Below, piece by piece: positions 8,426 through 15,493 of a DNA stretch of 40,026 bases. The notes below the pieces were generated by a model, which saw nothing but the letters and a program-made list of their open reading frames with translations, had not been told where the DNA came from and did no database searches. The stretch's first letter is position 1. Each line of letters starts with the position of its first letter. The stretch comes from Alphaproteobacteria bacterium (GTDB lineage: Bacteria; Pseudomonadota; Alphaproteobacteria; Micavibrionales; Micavibrionaceae). Where the stretch lies: positions 1 to 40,026 of the forward strand of contig JAJFGV010000102.1 in the NCBI GenBank assembly GCA_021775965.1, in the 5' to 3' direction. A program made the position numbers and the translations under genes.

Positions 8426-8462
8426 GGTTTACGGTAAAACTCTCTCAAGATTACCGTAAACC
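8426..8462. promoter_or_regulatory. Inverted repeat / twin operator between ilvE and the response regulator
   Basis: GGTTTACGGTAA (8426-8437) and TTACCGTAAACC (8451-8462) are perfect 12-bp reverse complements with a 13-base spacer. Each arm is itself close to a dyad, TTTACnGTAAA, centred near 8433 and 8455, about 22 bp or two helical turns apart. The element fills the short divergent spacer between ilvE and the response regulator, where a dimeric regulator could control both genes. The binding protein is unknown; the adjacent response regulator is the simplest candidate. Confidence 0.6.
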
Positions 8463-8482
8463 GCTAATTTGTAAACAGGTTC

Positions 8483-9202
8483 ATGAGTGTGAATGTAAAT
8501 AATCAACCGCTGGCGGCCAAACCCCATATTTTGGTTATCGATGACGATAACCGGATCCGGGATTTGGTGTCGCGCTATCTGAAGGACAATGACTTCGTTG
8601 TGATCACGGCGCAGGATGCGGCTGATGCGCGCGAGGTCATGAAGGGGTTTGAATTTGATGCTATGGTTGTCGATGTCATGATGCCGGGTGAGACCGGGTT
8701 GGAATTTACGGCGGCGCTGCGCAAGGAGCAGGGCGGCGATATTCCGGTTTTGTTGCTGACGGCTTTGGGAGAAGTGGAAGATCGGGTCACGGGTTTTGAG
8801 GCTGGGGCCGATGATTATTTGCCTAAGCCGTTCGAGCCACGCGAGTTGGTGGCGCGTCTCAATGCGATTTTACGGCGTACAGCGAAAAAGCAGGAAGGGG
8901 CCCGGGCGTTTAAAATTGGCCGCTGGCATTTTAATCCAAATTTTGATGAGCTTGCAGATGGCGAGGAGCATTTGCCGCTCACGGCGGTTGAAGCGAATTT
9001 ATTGCGGGCGCTGGCCAGCCGTTCGGGCGAGGTGATGAGCCGGGAAGAACTGGCGTCGATATGTGGCGTTGATGCGGGCGAGAGGACGATTGATGTGCAA
9101 GTCACAAGGTTGCGGCGCAAGATCGAGGAAGATACCAAAGCGCCGCGCTATCTCCAGACCGTGCGCGGTAAGGGATATTTGCTGAGAAGTGAGGAATTGT
9201 AA
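8483..9202 (+). CDS. OmpR/PetR-family response regulator
   Basis: A 239-residue two-domain regulator. The receiver domain (about 14-128) has the acidic pocket Asp20-22, phospho-acceptor Asp64 in VVDVMMPG, a Thr in LLTAL, and Lys115 in LPKPF. The C-terminal winged helix (about 145-239) has LTAVEANLLRAL, SREELASICGVDAGERTIDVQVTRLRRKIE and YLQTVRGKGYLL. The sequence around the DNA-binding domain is like the PetR group of alphaproteobacteria. Its TAA stop overlaps the ATG of the sensor kinase (TAATG), so the pair is co-translated. Upstream lies a strong inverted repeat that may be its own operator. Confidence 0.95.
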   Translation: MSVNVNNQPLAAKPHILVIDDDNRIRDLVSRYLKDNDFVVITAQDAADAREVMKGFEFDAMVVDVMMPGETGLEFTAALRKEQGGDIPVLLLTALGEVEDRVTGFEAGADDYLPKPFEPRELVARLNAILRRTAKKQEGARAFKIGRWHFNPNFDELADGEEHLPLTAVEANLLRALASRSGEVMSREELASICGVDAGERTIDVQVTRLRRKIEEDTKAPRYLQTVRGKGYLLRSEEL

Positions 9203-10590
9203 TGCGCATTCCCTTGCCTGCAAAAATCTTTGCCAGAGATGGAATTTTTCCCATCAAGCGCATGCTGCCCAAGACGCTGTTTGCGCGTTCGCTGCTTATT
9301 TTAGTGGTGCCAATTTTGCTCATTCAGCTGATCACCACGACTGTCTTTTTTGATCGTCACTGGAACCGGATGACAAGCCGTCTGGCCTTTGCAGTGTCAG
9401 GGGAAATTGCGATGATCGCCGCGCAGATTGAGGAGGATTCTTCGTCGGATAATGTGAAGGATATTTCCAATTATGCCGCATCCAGTCTTGATTTGTTGAT
9501 TGGTTTTGACAAAGACGCGAAGCTGGATGTTGATCCAGTGGAGAATGAGGGGGCGATGTGGGGATCGATGGTGATCAAAACGCTGGACAACGAAATCAGG
9601 GAGCATATGGATCGGCCGTTTTTGCTTGATGCCGATTTCGAAGAAAAATGGATGGAGGTGACCATTCAGCTTGAAAACGGCGTGCTGAGTGTTTCGCTGC
9701 CGCAACGACGTTTGTTTTCGTCCTCGAGCTATATCTTTTTGATCTGGATGATTGGCGCGTCGGTTATTTTACTGGCGATTGCGATTTTGTTTATGCGCAA
9801 TCAGATCCGGCCCATTCGGCGATTGGCGATTGCGGCCGAGCGCTTTGGCAAGGGGCGCGATGTGCATGCCTATAAGCTGGAAGGCGCGGCTGAAGTGCGT
9901 CAGGCCGGGCAAGCTTTTCTGGATATGCGCAAACGTATTCAGCGCCAGATAACACAGCGCACCGAAATGTTGGCCGGGGTGTCGCATGATCTGCGTACGC
10001 CCCTGACGCGGATGAAACTGCAACTGGCAATGCTGGGCGATAGCCCCGATGTTGATGCGATGAAGAATGATCTGTCGGAGATGGAGCGGATGATTGAGGG
10101 CTATCTGGAGTTCGTGCGCGGCGAAGGCGGTGAACAGGTATCGATGATTGGGCTGGGTGATCTTTTGCACAAGGTGGTGGTGTCTTCGAAGCGGCAGGGA
10201 AAGGATATTACACTGGTAGAAAGTGTGGGGGCGGAAACAGAAGATATTAACATGATGCTGCGGCCTATGGCGTTTGAACGTTGCCTGACGAATTTGGTAA
10301 ACAATGCCGGTAAATATGCAGAGCATGTGTGGATTGGCGCGCGGCGTATTGAGGATGGCAGCAAGGTTGAAATTACGGTTGATGACAACGGCCCCGGCAT
10401 CCCGGAAGACAAATATGAAGAGGTGTTCAAACCGTTTTATCGGGTCGATAGTTCGCGTAATGTGGCGACAGGTGGTGTCGGGTTGGGCTTGCCGATTGCG
10501 ATGGATATTGTCCATAGCCATGGCGGCAAGATATGGCTGGAGAAGAGCGAGCAGGGCGGGCTGCTTGTGGTAATCCGGTTGCCGGTTTAG
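9202..10590 (+). CDS. EnvZ-type sensor histidine kinase
   Basis: A 462-residue inner-membrane kinase, partner of the preceding response regulator. The first transmembrane segment is near residues 30-50 and the second near 176-198, enclosing a periplasmic domain of about 125 residues. A HAMP domain follows (RPIRRLAIAAERFGKG), then the HisKA dimerisation helix with His262 in GVSHDLRTPLTRMKLQL, almost the EnvZ H-box. The ATPase domain shows the N box LTNLVNNAGKYA, G1 DDNGPGIPED and G2 GVGLGLPIA. It ends by interlocking stop codons with the phasin gene on the opposite strand (TTAG at 10587-10590). Confidence 0.95.
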   Translation: MRIPLPAKIFARDGIFPIKRMLPKTLFARSLLILVVPILLIQLITTTVFFDRHWNRMTSRLAFAVSGEIAMIAAQIEEDSSSDNVKDISNYAASSLDLLIGFDKDAKLDVDPVENEGAMWGSMVIKTLDNEIREHMDRPFLLDADFEEKWMEVTIQLENGVLSVSLPQRRLFSSSSYIFLIWMIGASVILLAIAILFMRNQIRPIRRLAIAAERFGKGRDVHAYKLEGAAEVRQAGQAFLDMRKRIQRQITQRTEMLAGVSHDLRTPLTRMKLQLAMLGDSPDVDAMKNDLSEMERMIEGYLEFVRGEGGEQVSMIGLGDLLHKVVVSSKRQGKDITLVESVGAETEDINMMLRPMAFERCLTNLVNNAGKYAEHVWIGARRIEDGSKVEITVDDNGPGIPEDKYEEVFKPFYRVDSSRNVATGGVGLGLPIAMDIVHSHGGKIWLEKSEQGGLLVVIRLPV

Positions 10591-11042
10591 GCCGCTTTTT
10601 TCTGTTCTTTTTTCTCGGCAACAGAGCCTTTGATTTCATTCATGCTGGCGCTGACGCGTTTGTTGATGATCTTGCTGGACTCGTTGTTGGATTTATTCAC
10701 CATTTCCGAGAGCTCCTGCAAATTGGTTATTGTGCGCTCGTATATTTTCTTGAACATATCAGCATTTTTGGAGAGTTTTTCCTCCGGCGTGCCTTCGCCC
10801 ATAAATTCTTTGGCAATGGCGGAATTGTCTTCGACAATTTGCGACATGATCGTAGCCTGTCTTTGGGCAATGGCCTGGAGGCCTTCTAGGGCGTGTTGTT
10901 GGGCTTCGGTGAGGGCTTGCATGTTTTTGCGCTGGGTGTCCATCAGCGCATTCATATCAAAGGGAAGGTTTTGATATTGCTCAAAAGCCTTGGTGAAATC
11001 ATTTTGTGAAAAAAACTCAGAAAAAGGATTACTTTGTGCCAT
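10587..11042 (-). CDS. Phasin family protein
   Basis: A 151-residue, mostly helical amphipathic protein with the phasin layout: NPFSEFF near the start, then DMNALMDTQRKNMQALTEAQQHALEGLQAI, and a long helix ending in a Lys/Ala-rich tail (KKEQKKAA). Phasins coat polyhydroxyalkanoate granules and limit their size. The ATG at 11042 has a good AGGGGG ribosome site about 6 bases upstream; an ATG five codons earlier lies before that site. It is 15 kb from the PHA locus at 26215-30669 but probably under the same PhaR repressor: a TGC-N3-GCA palindrome lies 130 bases upstream. Confidence 0.88.
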   Translation of the reverse strand: MAQSNPFSEFFSQNDFTKAFEQYQNLPFDMNALMDTQRKNMQALTEAQQHALEGLQAIAQRQATIMSQIVEDNSAIAKEFMGEGTPEEKLSKNADMFKKIYERTITNLQELSEMVNKSNNESSKIINKRVSASMNEIKGSVAEKKEQKKAA

Positions 11043-11160
11043 GGTGGCCCCCTTCATTGAAAAATCAAACCAGTTCTCTCTGATAACTCTGAATTGGCCC
11101 AGAAATACGCCTAAAGCTCAATGTTGTCAAGATTTGTAGGGGATAGCTCTTTTTGGCATT

Positions 11161-11182
11161 ACGCAATTTTATTGCGTCGCAA
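11161..11182. promoter_or_regulatory. Overlapping palindromes, candidate PhaR operator
   Basis: ACGCAAT-TTT-ATTGCGT (11161-11177) is a perfect 7-bp stem with a 3-base centre. TTGCG-T-CGCAA (11172-11182) overlaps it and contains TGC-N3-GCA. TGC/GCA dyads of this kind are reported PhaR binding sites in other alphaproteobacteria, and the phasin gene is a standard PhaR target. Assignment to PhaR is inference. Confidence 0.4.
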
Positions 11183-11300
11183 CAACAGGTTCCACAGTAG
11201 ATCCTTGTTTTTAAAGACAATTTTTATCGCTCGGTTTGTATAAAAATTAGGTTTTTTTCCAAAAGTTAGCAATGTTTTAACGGCTTTCCGTCATTTTCAC

Positions 11301-11352
11301 ATATAGAGGGGAGTTTCGGGTTATTTTTGCCCCGGGCTTTGCCCCTCTATAT
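11301..11352 (+). other. Leader hairpin before the PAS histidine kinase
   Basis: ATATAGAGGGG (11301-11311) is the exact reverse complement of CCCCTCTATAT (11342-11352). The 30-base interior contains further CGGG/CCCG pairing. The element ends 17 bases before the ATG at 11370, so it would lie in the mRNA leader close to the AAAGG ribosome site. Confidence 0.5.
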
Positions 11353-11369
11353 TTGAGAGCTAAAAGGTT

Positions 11370-14015
11370 ATGGCACGACAAAAGAAAGTTGCAACGGATG
11401 CGGGTCCGGGCGCCAATCATTATGACGAGACATGGTTTTCGTCCCATCTTCCGCAGATAGCTGTTTCGCTTACCGGCATTATTTTGACGGTGGCGGCGTT
11501 TGCCATTTTGAATGTTTTTGTTCAGGGGCAGGCGAGTGATGAGTATACCCGTGTTACACAAGATGCAGCCGATGTTATTATTGAAGGTACATCTGATCTC
11601 CGGCGCTCTGTTCAGATAGCAGCGACAATCCTGTCTTTACCGGAAGAGTACAAAGATAAATCTTCAGAAAAGAAAAGTGCAAAAGCACGCAGCCGCGGTG
11701 ATTTGGCTGATCAGGTGAGGGATGTTGCGCCAAGTCTTAATCGCTTTGATCAGGTTTTGTGGCTGTATGAGGTGCGCCCCGGCATATGGCAGTTTAACAA
11801 TGTTTATCTACGCTTGAGTAGTGGCCAGAAAAATATTGTTCCCAATCGATCTTTCATTTCTCATATCGTTAAATCAAATTTTTTCGAACATGACAAAGTG
11901 CATACCATTACAGATTTTCCTGGCCTGGGTTATCCGGAGGATGATGTATTGGGGCGGATTCAATCCAAGCCTTTTGCTGTTGTTAAAGCGGTTAAGGCAG
12001 GTGATTCATCGGCTGGTATTGTGATTGGCTTTAGCCGAATAGGTGCTGTGCTTGGGGATTCATGGCTGGAGAAAAGCGCTATTCTATCGCGCATTACTGT
12101 GCGTGATGCTGATAGCGGTATGCCCGTCTACCATGTTGATTACAGCCAGGGAAGCGATCGGCAGGTTGTATCATCAGGCCACACTTATGAGTTTATGATT
12201 GGAGAATCAAGATGGAATGCAACGCTTGCCTTCTTTAAGGGTCAGCAGGCCGGTGTTCTTGAAAAAGTTCCTTATATGGTTGTTGTTTTTGGCTTTATTC
12301 TGACGATGGTTGGAGCGATGTACATTCATAACAACCAAAGGCAATCGAAAGTCCTGACGACGATGAACAGGAAGCTTGAACAGAAGAACTTTGAGATGAA
12401 AACAGAGGTGGAAGAAAGAGCGCGCCTTAATAAGGCCATCCGTAGGGCAGAAAAACAAAACAGAGCTATTATTAATTCAGTGACCGATATTATTTTTGAA
12501 TCTGGTACGGATGGAAAAATTCTCTTTCTTAACGCGGCATGGCATAAAATTACCGGCTTTGACCCCAAGCAATCGGTTGGCCACGATCTTTTCTCTATGT
12601 TGCACCCCGACGATCAGGAGAAGCAGCGCCATGATTTTCAGATGTTGGTCCATGCCCAGAAGCAGGCATACAGAACCTTTGCCAGGTTGCGTATGTCAGA
12701 CGGTACGTTCCGTTCTGTGGAGATGGCGGTGTCAATGATCCACCGCGATGAAAGTAAGAAGTTGCGCGTTGTGGGAACGTTTACAGATGTTGAAGAGCGT
12801 CGGCGTGCAGAACGAGCGCTTGCCGAAGCCGAGAAAAAATACAGGACCATTGTTGAGAACGCCGCCGGCGGGATTTATCAACTGACGCCGGAAGGGATTT
12901 ATCTGGCCGTTAACCCGGCTATGGCCCGCATTCTGGGTTATGAGTCGCGTGAAGAGGTTGTGCGCATTAATGCGAATGATGCCGTTTATGTGGACATGCA
13001 GGAGCGGGGAGTGTTTAGACAAAAGCTGGAGGAGAGAGGTGTTATCAGCAATTACGAAATGCAGGTACGTAAAAAGGATGGCAGTCATATATGGATTAAC
13101 GAAAATGCCAGGCTCGTGCGGGATGAAAACGGCAATATCCTTTATTATGAGGGCAGTATAGAGGATACGACACAGCGCAAGCAGGCCGAGATGGCGTTGC
13201 GTGAAGCCAAACATCAATCAGACATTGCCAACCGCGCGAAATCAGAATTTCTAGCGAATATGAGCCACGAGCTGCGGACACCGCTGAACGCGATTATTGG
13301 TTTCTCAGAGATTATCAAGAATGAGGTTTTGGGTCCTGTTGGTCAAAAAGCCTATTGGGAATATGCGCGGGATATTTATGATAGTGGCAAGGGCTTGCTA
13401 TCAATTATCAATGAAATTCTGGATATTGCCAAAATTGAATCCGGCGATCGTCAGTTGAATGACTCTGTGGTCGACATGAATGAGATCATTGTAACCGCTA
13501 TGGATATTATCGCCGCCAAAGCCGGGTCAAGCTATATTAAGGTGACGAATAATGTACAAGATATTCCAAATATTATAGGTGAAGCACTGGCGATGAAGCA
13601 GGTGGCTTTGAACCTGTTGTCCAATGCGGTTAAATTTACGCCCAATGGCGGTAGTGTAACGATATCTTCCGAAATTGACGGGCAGGGGCAGCTGCGCCTG
13701 TCCTTTACGGATACCGGGATTGGGCTGGATCAGTCAGAGATTGACAAGGCACTCTCGCCGTTTGGTCAGATTGACAATGCACTGGACCGCGCAGGGTCGG
13801 GCACAGGGCTCGGTCTGACGCTGGTCAATTCGATGATGCAGCTTCATGACGGCAAGCTCGAAATCTTCTCGGAGAAGGGCGTTGGAACGACGGCGACAGT
13901 TGTTTTTCCGGCTGAGCGGATTTCAATCAAGAAAGAAGAGAAGAAGAAACAGAAATCCTATGGGGATTCAGACGATACGGATTTGGGTGACCTTGAGGGC
14001 GCGGACGTTTTCTAA
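11370..14015 (+). CDS. CHASE-like/PAS/PAS sensor histidine kinase, DivJ/PleC-like core
   Basis: An 881-residue membrane kinase. TM1 is near residues 30-52, followed by an extracytoplasmic domain of about 250 residues that resembles CHASE (ADVIIEGTSDLRRSVQIAATIL), then TM2 near 307-327 and a coiled coil. PAS 1 starts near 370 (INSVTDIIFES) and PAS 2 near 495 (IVENAAGGIYQLTPEG). The H-box with His633 reads FLANMSHELRTPLNAIIGFSEII, followed by LGPVGQKAYWEYARDI and LLSIINEILDIAKIESG, close to the DivJ/PleC/PdhS kinases that signal to DivK. ATPase boxes are NLLSNAVKFTPNGG, DTGIGL and GTGLGL. The last 35 residues are a Lys-rich then Asp-rich tail. There is no response regulator nearby. The stop interlocks with recX. 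Confidence 0.92.
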   Translation: MARQKKVATDAGPGANHYDETWFSSHLPQIAVSLTGIILTVAAFAILNVFVQGQASDEYTRVTQDAADVIIEGTSDLRRSVQIAATILSLPEEYKDKSSEKKSAKARSRGDLADQVRDVAPSLNRFDQVLWLYEVRPGIWQFNNVYLRLSSGQKNIVPNRSFISHIVKSNFFEHDKVHTITDFPGLGYPEDDVLGRIQSKPFAVVKAVKAGDSSAGIVIGFSRIGAVLGDSWLEKSAILSRITVRDADSGMPVYHVDYSQGSDRQVVSSGHTYEFMIGESRWNATLAFFKGQQAGVLEKVPYMVVVFGFILTMVGAMYIHNNQRQSKVLTTMNRKLEQKNFEMKTEVEERARLNKAIRRAEKQNRAIINSVTDIIFESGTDGKILFLNAAWHKITGFDPKQSVGHDLFSMLHPDDQEKQRHDFQMLVHAQKQAYRTFARLRMSDGTFRSVEMAVSMIHRDESKKLRVVGTFTDVEERRRAERALAEAEKKYRTIVENAAGGIYQLTPEGIYLAVNPAMARILGYESREEVVRINANDAVYVDMQERGVFRQKLEERGVISNYEMQVRKKDGSHIWINENARLVRDENGNILYYEGSIEDTTQRKQAEMALREAKHQSDIANRAKSEFLANMSHELRTPLNAIIGFSEIIKNEVLGPVGQKAYWEYARDIYDSGKGLLSIINEILDIAKIESGDRQLNDSVVDMNEIIVTAMDIIAAKAGSSYIKVTNNVQDIPNIIGEALAMKQVALNLLSNAVKFTPNGGSVTISSEIDGQGQLRLSFTDTGIGLDQSEIDKALSPFGQIDNALDRAGSGTGLGLTLVNSMMQLHDGKLEIFSEKGVGTTATVVFPAERISIKKEEKKKQKSYGDSDDTDLGDLEGADVF

Positions 14016-14626
14016 GGTCGCCCCATTAGGATATCCTGCCCATCTTCTATATTCATATTCAAAACAAAATTTACGGTATCAAATGAAAACCCTGCACGGG
14101 CCAGGGTCGCCATATATTGTTCGCGGGTTTTTTTGTCATTCAGGGCAAAGGGCCCAATTTTCTTGCGGCGGCAGAAGATCAGCGCGGCACGTTTTTCGGC
14201 GTTTGACTCTTCGTCCGGCGCAAAATCACGGTCATGGGTGTCAAGCGCCTGCAATGTTGTGTCTGGTTCAATGCGTTTATGCGCCAGTTTTGCGACGATG
14301 GCTCTTTGCGACAGGCCGCGCCGACGCAAGGAGCTGACCATGCCTCTCACATAGGCTGCGTCATCCAGAAGCCCGGTGTCCTCGAATTTATCGGCCAGTT
14401 GATCCACCAGCGCCGCGCATTCGTCAAAATCCTGATCTTCGTGATACAGGCATGATTTTCTGACCTTGCGGAGCATAACGGAGCGAAAATGCGCCTTGCC
14501 AGCGGAAAAGCGCTGTAGGTAATACAGGCCCGAATTATGCAGGTAAGTTTCGGTTATCTTTTTAGGCGCGCGCTTTTTGGGTGCGTCAGGCTTGCTATTC
14601 TTTTTGGAATCCCTATTTATGGTCAT
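14012..14626 (-). CDS. recX: RecX-family regulatory protein
   Basis: A 204-residue protein built from three-helix RecX repeats, with a Lys-rich N-terminal tail. Landmarks are YLQRFSAGKAHFRSVMLRKV near residues 36-55, LLDDAAYVRGMVSSLRRRGLSQRAIVAKL in the middle, and EQYMATLARAGFSFDTVNFVL near the end. RecX modulates RecA filaments. The ATG at 14626 is chosen because AAGG at 14641-14638 lies about 11 bases upstream; a start at 14650 would bypass it. It is longer than E. coli RecX (166) but normal for alphaproteobacteria. recA is not in the window. Its start is only 27 bases from that of the divergent ABC permease gene. Confidence 0.85.
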   Translation of the reverse strand: MTINRDSKKNSKPDAPKKRAPKKITETYLHNSGLYYLQRFSAGKAHFRSVMLRKVRKSCLYHEDQDFDECAALVDQLADKFEDTGLLDDAAYVRGMVSSLRRRGLSQRAIVAKLAHKRIEPDTTLQALDTHDRDFAPDEESNAEKRAALIFCRRKKIGPFALNDKKTREQYMATLARAGFSFDTVNFVLNMNIEDGQDILMGRP

Positions 14627-14637
14627 TGTAATAATTT

Positions 14638-14645
14638 CCTTAAGG
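14638..14645. promoter_or_regulatory. Palindromic Shine-Dalgarno shared by two divergent genes
   Basis: CCTTAAGG reads the same on both strands. On the plus strand AAGG stands 8 bases before the ABC permease ATG (14654); on the minus strand AAGG stands 11 bases before the recX ATG (14626). It decides both starts. Confidence 0.65.
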
Positions 14646-14653
14646 CACATATT

Positions 14654-15460
14654 ATGTCAGACACGCAGCATGACTTACAACCCCGTAAAATTACCGGTAT
14701 CAACCGGGTTGGGCTTTATACGCTGATCCATAAGGAAGTCGGGCGGTTTATGAGCGTGTATCTGCAAACCATCGTCGCGCCGGTGATTACCACTTTGCTG
14801 TTTTATACGGTGTTTGCGCTGGCTTTTGGTGGGCTGGATCGCACTATTGGTGGTGTTCCTTTTATGGAGTTTCTGGCGCCGGGGCTCATTATGATGTCGA
14901 TTGTACAAAATTCCTTTGTGAATAGTTCGTCCTCGATTGTGGTTGCCAAGATGCAAGGCAATATTGTTGATGTTCTGATGCCGCCTTTATCAGTCGGTGA
15001 GCTTTATGCAGGCTATCTTCTGGGGAGTACTATTCGCGGTTTGACGGTCGGACTTATAACGACGTTTGTGATGTCCTTGTTTGTGTCTATTCATATTCAA
15101 TCTTTTGCAGTTATAATTGTTTTTGCAGTGTTGGGGGCTATGCTGCTGGGCTCAGTCGGGATTGCGACCGGGATATGGGCCGAGAAGTTTGATCATCAGG
15201 CGACGATAACCAATTTTGTGATTACGCCGCTGACTTTTTTGTCGGGCACGTTTTATTCGGTGGAGCAACTGCCGGGCATTTGGCGGGTGATCGCCGATTA
15301 CAACCCGTTTTTCTATATGATTGATGGGTTTCGCGCCGGGTTTATTGGGCATGCCGATAGCAATATTGTTGCAGGGATTGTTCTTCTTGTTACTATTAAT
15401 GCGGCGCTGGCGGCTCTATGCTTGTGGATGATCAGGTCGGGCTATAAAATCAAGAGTTAG
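14654..15460 (+). CDS. ABC-2 type transporter permease
   Basis: A 268-residue integral membrane protein with six hydrophobic segments and the ABC-2/YadH layout: a cytoplasmic N-terminus (GLYTLIHKEVGRF), VAPVITTLLFYTVFALAFGG, FLAPGLIMMSIVQNSFVNSSSSIV, and the conserved loop FVITPLTFLSGTFYSVEQLPGIWR before the last helices. These permeases export lipids, polysaccharides or drugs with a separate ATPase. No ATP-binding gene lies beside it, so the partner is elsewhere. The ATG at 14654 is supported by the AAGG in the shared palindrome; a longer frame from 14537 runs through recX and is unlikely. hslO follows after 33 bases. Confidence 0.9.
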   Translation: MSDTQHDLQPRKITGINRVGLYTLIHKEVGRFMSVYLQTIVAPVITTLLFYTVFALAFGGLDRTIGGVPFMEFLAPGLIMMSIVQNSFVNSSSSIVVAKMQGNIVDVLMPPLSVGELYAGYLLGSTIRGLTVGLITTFVMSLFVSIHIQSFAVIIVFAVLGAMLLGSVGIATGIWAEKFDHQATITNFVITPLTFLSGTFYSVEQLPGIWRVIADYNPFFYMIDGFRAGFIGHADSNIVAGIVLLVTINAALAALCLWMIRSGYKIKS

Positions 15461-15493
15461 AATTGCTCCATATTTTCATGTTAAAATAAAGAG

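Larger units (their letters stand above)
11043..11369. promoter_or_regulatory. Divergent intergenic region between phasin and histidine kinase
   Basis: These 327 bases hold no convincing gene. Three symmetric elements stand out: a 17-bp palindrome at 11161-11177, an overlapping palindrome TTGCGTCGCAA at 11172-11182, and an 11-bp inverted repeat at 11301-11352 just before the kinase start. The remainder is AT-rich and probably carries both divergent promoters; I could not place -10/-35 boxes with confidence. Confidence 0.5.

Noticed and set aside
9200-9204. Possible frameshift at the response regulator/kinase junction
   Set aside because: TAATG is an ordinary translational-coupling overlap; both products are full length.
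9769-10521. A 250-codon open frame on the minus strand inside the EnvZ-type kinase gene
   Set aside because: It is His/Arg/Gln-rich with no domain, no ribosome site, and is fully antisense to a gene with intact kinase motifs.
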